A DNA stretch of 64,000 nucleotides from Polyporus tsugae (Eukaryota; Basidiomycota; Agaricomycetes; Polyporales; Polyporaceae). The stretch is taken from assembly GCA_024305745.1 (NCBI GenBank), contig JAHRBS010000001.1, forward strand, positions 930,001 through 994,000, read 5' to 3'. The notes beneath the pieces are model-generated. The model did not search any database. It was given only the letters and a program-made list of their open reading frames with translations, and had not been told where the DNA came from. Below, piece by piece: positions 57,115 to 64,000 of this stretch (the first letter of the stretch is position 1; each line of letters begins with the position of its first letter). A program made the translations under genes and the position numbers.

Positions 57115-58828
57115 ACACAGAAGCAATGAAAGCATTCCAAGTTGTATTGTTTTTGTACGGTACGCTGTCAAATCACTTGCTCTCGTGTTTGATATATTCT
57201 GCTGTCTTCACATATCGCCTTGCCTGAATCTTGCCGCGATCCAGCTTTGAAATGGTAGAGGGTGTTTCAGGACGAGTTCCAAAAGAATCCTGCAGCCAGG
57301 CTGAACGAAACCTATGCGGTTCTATCATGAGTCCGGCTTTCAATATTTGTCGCCTCAGTGGATCCAATCCCCCGCGCCCACTGGTGAACAACAGTCTCGA
57401 GCTCGAGGCCGCGAGGCTTTGAAGACCACCGCTGCCCACTACGAAGTTACCTCGGACTACAAGCGCTAAGCGCTAGAAATGTCCCGTTCTAGGCTCCTCT
57501 AACCTGGAAGAGCGGGAGAGTCAGGAAAGTTCATGCCGTAGCGTAGCCCCGGCTGAACATCATCATGATTGCGACGGGACCAATCAAACAACAGACTCAG
57601 AAAATACCTTCGATGGGGCCGCAGGAAGCCTCTACCAACTAGAATCCCAACCTTGGTACATCCGAGTCGACTTCGGGTGACCGGGTCGGAGGCTCTAGAT
57701 CCAGACGCGACCTGGATGGGTTCAAATTGATCTTGAGATCCAGCCGGTTCAGGAGAACCGGTGAACGTTTAGTAGTCATGGTGTACCGTATTGTATTCAT
57801 ATCGAATTTCATAGCTATGGCTCGTACGGCATGTACTCATAGAGCATCTTAGCAACTTGGAGGTAGTGACGTTCAAGTTCAAGTTGGACTGACCAGGGGA
57901 TCTCGGCGGTTGCCGACCCTCCAGCTCTTCGCAAGCGCTAATTGCCCACCACACCACAACCGTCAACGATGTCGACCTCGTCAGCAATCTTTGCCATTCC
58001 CGCATTCCTCACGTTTTATGACGAGTCTTCGCGAGCAACAAACATCCGACTATTGTACATGGTAGATCATTTCTACTGAACCACTCGTTCTCTGTTACTA
58101 AGTAGGCTCCAAGTCGCTAGGGACAGTGGACCTCATCGCGGGCTCGCTTTAGTCGTGGCTTGCACCTGTTGCAACCACGTGTCTGTTAGAACAACCGGTA
58201 TGAGGATATTCCCCAAACGACGCTTTTCCAGCTTTTTATTTAGCCTCTCATCGTTACTATAGTATTGGTGCTGCTCGAGCGCTCTTAACAGCATCCAGCG
58301 GGACCGTCGTACAACGTGGCGCCGGGAACTTATTGTGCGGCCGATATGGGGTGAGCTTACCACACATTCGGTCGGTGTCTACTATTTACTATCAGCATCT
58401 ATGCTCATAGGCGTTTTAGGTTGTTCGTCGTGTGGCGAGCACCGGGGAGTGAAGCTCCCTATATACGGTCTCCGAGACCTTCGGCGCGCTCCTGTAAGTA
58501 TAAGGGATAGTATCGGAAGTGAATCGAAAAACACCAAGAACTGCCCAATTGTGCGTCAGTGCAAGGTAGTTACGGCAAACACGCTCAAGTAAGAATCCTT
58601 GTTGATCTACTGCCCGCCTCCCGATCCCAGAACCCACGTGTCACTTTTCACTCCTCAGCGCTTTGGCCATCCTCTCGCCCCGCTGCTTCAAGAAACAAAC
58701 CGAGCGCTCTCACCGATGGCCAAACGAGGCGCATATAAGATCCATACGAGGCGCGTATCTCCTCCTATACACCTGCCCCGTACCTTGCACTTACCACTTG
58801 CCATACGACACCTACAGCCACGTCTATA
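57115..58828. other. No firm gene
   Basis: 57230-57420 has coding-like sequence that may be a last exon of the preceding gene. The rest holds short frames only. An 18-bp hairpin (CCGGTTC-AGGA-GAACCGG) lies at 57744-57761. Confidence 0.4.
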
Positions 58829-61108
58829 ATGGCGAGGGAACCCTACGATACCGATATCGATTTTGGGTTTGGCGATGAGGCGAACACCTTTGCATCATCC
58901 TCGGATGCGCAAAATCTCCCAGCCTTTCTGGTGGACATTCTCGCGGCACTGAATTCAGGATTGCCATCGCTTCAGGTCGAGGAGCCCAGGAACGCACCGA
59001 CCTTTCCCTTAGTTCCCGCCGCTCCGTCTGCTTCTCCCGCCCAGAGTCCTTCCACTTTCTACTACCCATTTACAACATCGTCTAGTTCACTTTGGGGTGC
59101 TTTCGGTCAAGACCACCTCGTCACCTGCGTCCGCCCATCCGACACCATCCACATCCATGGTGCATCCTCTGCTTCTCTTGCACCGCCAGCTCCGAGCCCA
59201 GAACAACACGTCCCTCCCGCTCTCCCTCGTCACTCGTGTGCCAAACGGCCACGAGAGCAAACGGAGGATTTAGGTCGCCCTGAGCAGTCCTCACCGCAGA
59301 AGCGCCAGCGCGCGGCACCGTCCCGCACGAGCGCGGCTAAAGTTGGACACACCTCGGGCACCATTGACGACCCTCCACCCGTTCTAGAGGATATGTATGG
59401 AGGTGCGTAGTCCGTCTCTGGATAGTGTCCGCCCACTCAAGTGATTTCGTATACAGCCGCCACCAGAGAACCCGGTGTACCATCCATGGACTGGGGAATC
59501 CTCCCGGGTCCTGGGAATGACAACATCGCTGGCCCATCCATCGTTAACGGAGAGAACATGCTCTGTCCCCGAATATCTCGGAAACGCACACGGAACGATG
59601 AGAAGAGCGATGGATCTGCTACCTCGAACAAACGTCACAAAAAGGTGGCCTTAGCTGACGCTCCGGAGGTTCTCAACGCACCTGTAGCAACCCATTCTGG
59701 CCTCCACTCTGTCGAACACTATGGTGGGTATCCGTCGTGTCATCTCTAATCGCCGACTGACGTTATTGTACTGAACTTAGGGCTCCTTCCAGCACCCGCC
59801 GGAGACAAGGCTCTTGCCGCAAGATTCCCTGACCTTCCAGAGCTCTCTCCGGAGTTTAACAAGAAACTGTGCGATATAGCCTCCGAGATTGTGCAGGGAT
59901 TGGAGCAGGAAGCAGGTAGGTTTACGTCGTCTCCAGTTGGATACCCTAGTTAATGGTGTTCCCAAGGCGCTGATGGGACCTCCGCATACCAAGACGTACC
60001 CGCGTCCTCTGCCACAGCGGGTGAGGATAACAACAAACGTCGCTCCGCCACAACGAAGGGCAAGCGCTTCCGTCCCCAAACACCTCCCAAGCAACCTCCG
60101 AAGAACCATCAGCGCAACCCGCCCAATGCGAATCCACTTCCTCGGGCGTATGGCCTCCAGCCAGAAAAACCCGAGAAACCCTTCGGGTGTCCCTTCGCCG
60201 GCGCCGACCCCACGCCATGCTTGCAGCGCTTCACACGCGAGACCGACATCAAGCGACACATCCGCGCCAAGCACCTCGGGTGCGGGGTGTTCTGCAAGCA
60301 CGAGAAGCACGGCGTGAGCCCCGCGCGCATCGTGCGCGAGGACGGCGTCTTCCGGCACCTCGCGTTCAGCACTTGCATGGGCGCCGCGGCGCGCGCCGAG
60401 CAGGTGGCGGAGCGCGCGAGGGAGATGGGGGACGCTCCAGACGCGGGGACGCGCAAGTGGAGACAGTGCGTGAATAGGGCGGTGAGCAGGGACTACGCGC
60501 TGTTCACGATGCCGTGCTACTACCGCGACAAGGCGTTCTGGAAGGCGATCGTGCACTTGCCGGGGTGGTCACCGCATCGGCTGGAGAAGTGGTTCTCGTC
60601 CTATGGCGAAGTCGTGCGCTGCTCGTGCGAGGACTGCCAGAAGATCTCGGACGCGGAACTGCGTGGGGAGGTCAAGATCCGGATCCAGGATCAGGCCGGG
60701 GAGACCCATCCGAGTCCCTCTGCAAGTCCCATTGCAGGACAGAGCTCTGCTGGTGCTGTTGCGCCCGTTGCGGGTCCGTCCGGGTACTTGGATGTGGCAG
60801 CGATTGTGGACAATGTCGATTGTGACGATAAGCTGCCACCTGAAGAAGAGGAAGGGGTGGATGAAGACCTTCCTATTCCTCCTCCAGTCGCAGATCCCAT
60901 CGCCGTCGTCGCACAAGGCTCTAACGCAGCGGCCATGGCGGATCCTCCGAAAGATGTGGGGAATGTGTCCGCGGACCCCCACGCTAGCGCTGTTTATGAT
61001 GTATTTTCAAAGCTGTGGGAAGATATGGACCTGGAGGGTATACTTCGCGGTTCAGATGGTGGCCAGCGCGATGTCGACCCAACACCAGACGGAGAGTCTG
61101 GTGCGTAG
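58829..61108 (+). CDS. C2H2-like zinc-finger protein, probable transcription factor
   Basis: Exons 58829-59402, 59457-59723, 59781-59915 and 59967-61108; 2118 nt, 705 residues, introns 51-57 bp, all in phase. The N-terminal half is Ser/Pro-rich with basic clusters likely to be nuclear localisation signals (KRPREQ, QKRQR, SRKRTR, NKRHKK). One finger is readable at about C400, C410, H423 and H428 (FGCPFAGADPTPC, RFTRETDIKRHIRAKH), with nine residues between the cysteines instead of two to four. A possible second metal site follows (CGVFCKHEKH, SCEDC). The C-terminus is acidic (EEEEGVDEDL), which would suit activation. The resemblance is to fungal one-finger regulators; the DNA target is unknown. 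Confidence 0.82.
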
Positions 61109-61295
61109 TGGACGAGAATCACGGGAAGTCGTCGTTGGGATGCTAGGTCAATCGATGCAAGCTCGGATGTATATACTCGCATGATGATTTCGGATTTGAC
61201 GAGGGGAAGTGATGGTTACGCCGTACACTACACAATACAGATATCATAAGTTCATGACAGAGTCCGCGAGATCCACGAGCATGTCCGCGATGATA

Positions 61296-62102
61296 TTAAG
61301 TACGTTTCCCCGCCTCGTTCTCGACCTTACGCGCTCCTTCGGCGACCTTAGCGGCAGCCTCACGTTTCGTCTCTTCTGCCTTGTGCTGCGAATACCCGAA
61401 CCAGCTCCAGAGCCACTGGTTCCAGGTCTCTGCTTCCTCCTTCGCCTTCTTTGCCGCCTCGTCGTACCTCTCCTCGACCTTATGCGTCGCGCCAGCAGCG
61501 GTCCCCACGACCTTCTCGTACTGACGGATGGCGGTGCTACGCGCCTCTTCCCCCGCCTTGCCCACTTCAGCACGTGCATGCGCGAGCTTATCCTGTCCAG
61601 ATGACTATGTGGAGGCGTCAAGTCACTGAAACCGGAAACGTGCGCGGTGCATGACGGACCTTGGTCTCCTCGTACTTGGACTGGCAGTCGCGCGCGGCAT
61701 CGTGGGCTGTGGCCTTGCCCGCCTCGCGGAACTCCTCCGCCTTCTGCTTCAGGAGCTCTTCGTTCGCTTTGAGCTGTGCGTGGGGGTCGAGGGGCCCTGC
61801 TTGGTCGACGTAGTAATAGTAGTAGTAGGAACCTCCCGCCGCCATGACCGCGAGGCCTCCGGCGATCCAGAAGGGTCTGTTGTTGTTTCCTCTGGGCTTG
61901 GGTGCGTCGCTCTGCGTGTCGGTGGGGTGGGTGGGGTCGGGAAAGGTGGCGAACGTGCGCGGGCGCTGTTCGCCTTGTGAGACTCTCTGTAGCTGTGACA
62001 GAAAACAGGGGCAGGCGGACATACCGAGCATACTGCGCGGGCAGCTACTGGCACAGAGCGCAGCGAGCGGAGAGGGTGAGTGCAGACGGTGACTCGAGAC
62101 AT
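61296..62102 (-). CDS. Membrane-anchored coiled-coil protein, possibly mitochondrial
   Basis: Exons in coding order 62102-62025, 61986-61660 and 61592-61296; 702 nt, 233 residues. The N-terminus is basic (VTVCTHPLRSLRSVPVAARA), consistent with a mitochondrial presequence. A membrane segment follows (PFWIAGGLAVMAAGGSYYYYYY) and then a long Ala/Glu/Lys coiled-coil region to the C-terminus (EEARSTAIRQYEKVVG, ETWNQWLWSWFGYSQHKAEE). The first intron would be only 38 bp; if it is not removed, translation could instead start at an ATG at 62031 in the same frame. Run-on frames further upstream are probably non-coding. The architecture parallels the gene at 56621. Its role is unknown. Confidence 0.65.
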
Positions 62103-62417
62103 GCTGTTGACGACGTGGATGGGATGGGAAGTGCGTGTGGTGGGAAGGGGAACGAGGGAGCCAGCCCTTTTCATGACCGGCCAACTTCTATGACGACATC
62201 GCCTGCTCCTCCTGCAGACCCCATGATGTCACACCATCGCGGTCACATGATCGCAACCTCCTACCGCACGTCGCCGACAAATGGAAGGCAAACGAAAGTA
62301 AGAATGTCCGATGGATATAACGTGAACACTATTGAAACACTACATGACTATAATCAGGGAAATTTTAAGTTAGCATGCTCTACATAGCAATGTCCGTCCT
62401 CAGAATCAACAAAGGTC
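62103..62417. other. Intergenic region
   Basis: Upstream of the membrane/coiled-coil gene and downstream of the second aspartic protease. Nothing recognised. Confidence 0.5.
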
Positions 62418-64000
62418 TCAGTCGCTGTACTTCATCGCACCCCGCTCGAAGTCGTCCGCTGGCGCGCTGTCCTTAAACCGGACAGGCGTGTAGCGCGAGC
62501 CGACGTTCCGGCCCTTCATCCCGCGCACGCACATCGTCAGCGACACCGCGAGCAACACGATGCCGACGAGCAGGTTCGCGCCGAGGAGCCCCAGCACGAT
62601 GGTGCCGTTCTTGTTCAGCCAGCTGTCGTTGTCGCTCGAAGACGACGTGCCGTCGGTCGAAACCGCGCCAGAGAGGCGAGCGAGCGAGTCCCCGTCTGTG
62701 GTGCCCGTCGAAGAGCCGTTGGGCGGTGCCGAGCCGGACTCGTACTGGACGAGCAACGCAGGGTCGATCGCGGGCGGAAGCTGAGCCAGCGTCGCTGCGC
62801 GCTCGGTCTGGAACTCGTTCCACATGGTGGTGGCGTCCGTGGTGGAGAGCATCTGGACGAAGGGGTTGCCGTTGGTACTGTTGTTCGTCGGGTCGTAGTC
62901 GCCGTAGTCGAACCTGAGGCGAGTCAGCCGCAGGTCAAGAAGGCGAGCGCTACAAGTGTTCCACTCACGAAGCATAGACATTGCGCAAGAAGGCGTCGCC
63001 GAGGACGATGTCAAAGCCCTGGAAGCTGTTCGGGTCGAGTGTGAGGTACTGGTAGGTGTTTATGCATGCGGTGAGGTTCGTGTCCTGGCCGTTGACGGGC
63101 AGAGTTACCACGACCGGGAAAGTCAAGTCCAGCGGGTGCACGGGGAATTGCTGGCCACTGCAGAGCACAGGGCGGGTCAGCATGTTCCAGGATCAGGGAG
63201 CGCACGCCAACTTACCCGAAGACGAAGGTGAGATTCGTGCTACCGTTGCAAGGCACAAGCCACACTTGTGAGAGCTCGTCGTAAAGAGCCCCGGGGATGC
63301 TTCCATAGATCGCGTCAACAGCAGCTGGGGGCAAGGGCGGGAACGAGAAGCCGGTGTCGAGCGCAGCGACAATGCTCCCAGTGGGAACGCCGTCGATGCG
63401 GGATTGGTTGAAAGCGAAGGTCTGACTGTTGACGAGCATAGAGTCAACGACGACGCTCCAGTGATCGGGGGCGACGCGCGGCAGCTTCGGCGCGCTCGTG
63501 ACATTCTCGTAGCCGGTCGCGTGCGACGAGATGACGAAGGCACCCTCTGCGATGTCCTCCAGCTCCGTCGAGCGCGCAAGCATGACGTCAAAGTTGTTGG
63601 GGAGGGAGGGGTTTTGCGCGAAAAGCTCAGTAATGGGCGAGCGCGCCAAGTTGTTTGCTGCGTCAGTGCCCCACGCGCTCTGAACGGTCCCGTAGATGGA
63701 CGCGATGTCGAACGCCATGCCCATGATCCCGTCGAAGCTCGACAAGTCGAAGTCTTGCAAGTCCGTTGCGTTCAAAAATGCTGTGCGCGCTAAATGAGAT
63801 CGGAAGTTGGAGATGAAAACGCGAGTGGTACGTACCCTGCGACTCGATGGTGAAGTCCCCGATCTGAAGCTGCGCGAACGCGATGTTACCCTGGACCTGT
63901 CCCTTCCCATACGCCTCAATAGCCACCAGGTCGGTGGAATTTGTGAGCTGGACCGGGCGGCCGGCGGTGTATAGCCAAAGATCGGACGAGCCGGTGTCCA
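62418..64000 (-). CDS. Aspartic protease (A1) with C-terminal membrane anchor, 5' end outside window
   Basis: Visible exons in coding order: 64000-63836 (partial), 63780-63216, 63157-62969 and 62913-62418. The first catalytic motif DTGSSDLW lies at the window edge; the second is ALDTGFSFPPLP. Between them, GIMGMAFD and FAQNPSLP fit the pepsin fold, but the enzyme is longer than secreted pepsins. It continues into a Ser/Thr/Gly-rich stalk, a membrane helix (GTIVLGLLGANLLVGIVLLA) and a short cytoplasmic tail ending KYSD. It should therefore be held at the plasma membrane or in the secretory pathway with the catalytic domain outside. About 470 residues are visible; the signal peptide and propeptide lie beyond 64000. 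The introns are 54-58 bp and in phase. Confidence 0.9.

Noticed and set aside
57744..57761. Perfect 7-bp hairpin with 4-base loop
   Set aside because: Isolated short palindrome in intergenic DNA; no role can be supported in a eukaryotic genome.

Overview
The window is nuclear DNA of a filamentous basidiomycete, most likely an Agaricomycete close to the Polyporales. The genes are cut by many short GT-AG introns (mostly 50-65 bp). The recognisable proteins are typical of this group: a polyporopepsin-like protease, GH17-like and GH16 wall glucanases, a gelsolin with a long disordered N-terminus, basidiomycete-type UDP-glycosyltransferases, a BTB protein, and a chromodomain Ty3/Gypsy retrotransposon. 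There are no bacterial operons, tRNA genes or CRISPR arrays. The species assignment is inference.

Layout. 1-5.07 kb is gene-poor, with one orphan gene (1212-1853) and one possible tiny three-exon gene (3033-3367). 5069-12251 is a complete LTR retrotransposon with two identical 194-bp LTRs, a 5-bp target duplication (CAAGA), polypurine tract, gag, and a pol with protease, RT, RNase H, integrase and chromodomain. Its primer-binding site looks self-primed, as in Tf1/sushi elements. 12.26-15.2 kb and 16.9-21.2 kb hold nothing I recognise, apart from a conserved hypothetical gene at 15.2-16.9 kb. 21.2-30.9 kb holds ribosomal protein uS7 (RPS5), a coiled-coil hypothetical gene, a BTB gene, an aldo/keto reductase whose frame seems to need a 1-nt exon, and a hypothetical gene. 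33.2-37.4 kb holds an intact UDP-glycosyltransferase and, upstream of it in the same orientation, a truncated paralogue with a nonsense codon.

39.2-55.8 kb is a run of secreted, cell-wall and cell-shape genes: a GPI-type cysteine-rich protein, an aspartic protease, two tandem GH17-like enzymes, a gelsolin-type actin regulator and a GH16 enzyme. 56.6-64 kb holds a small membrane/coiled-coil protein, a zinc-finger protein, a second membrane/coiled-coil protein and the 3' part of a membrane-anchored aspartic protease that runs off the window.

All exon models were built by hand from GT-AG sites, reading phase and family resemblance; no transcript data or searches were available. A running phase check was done for each model, and exceptions are noted where they occur.
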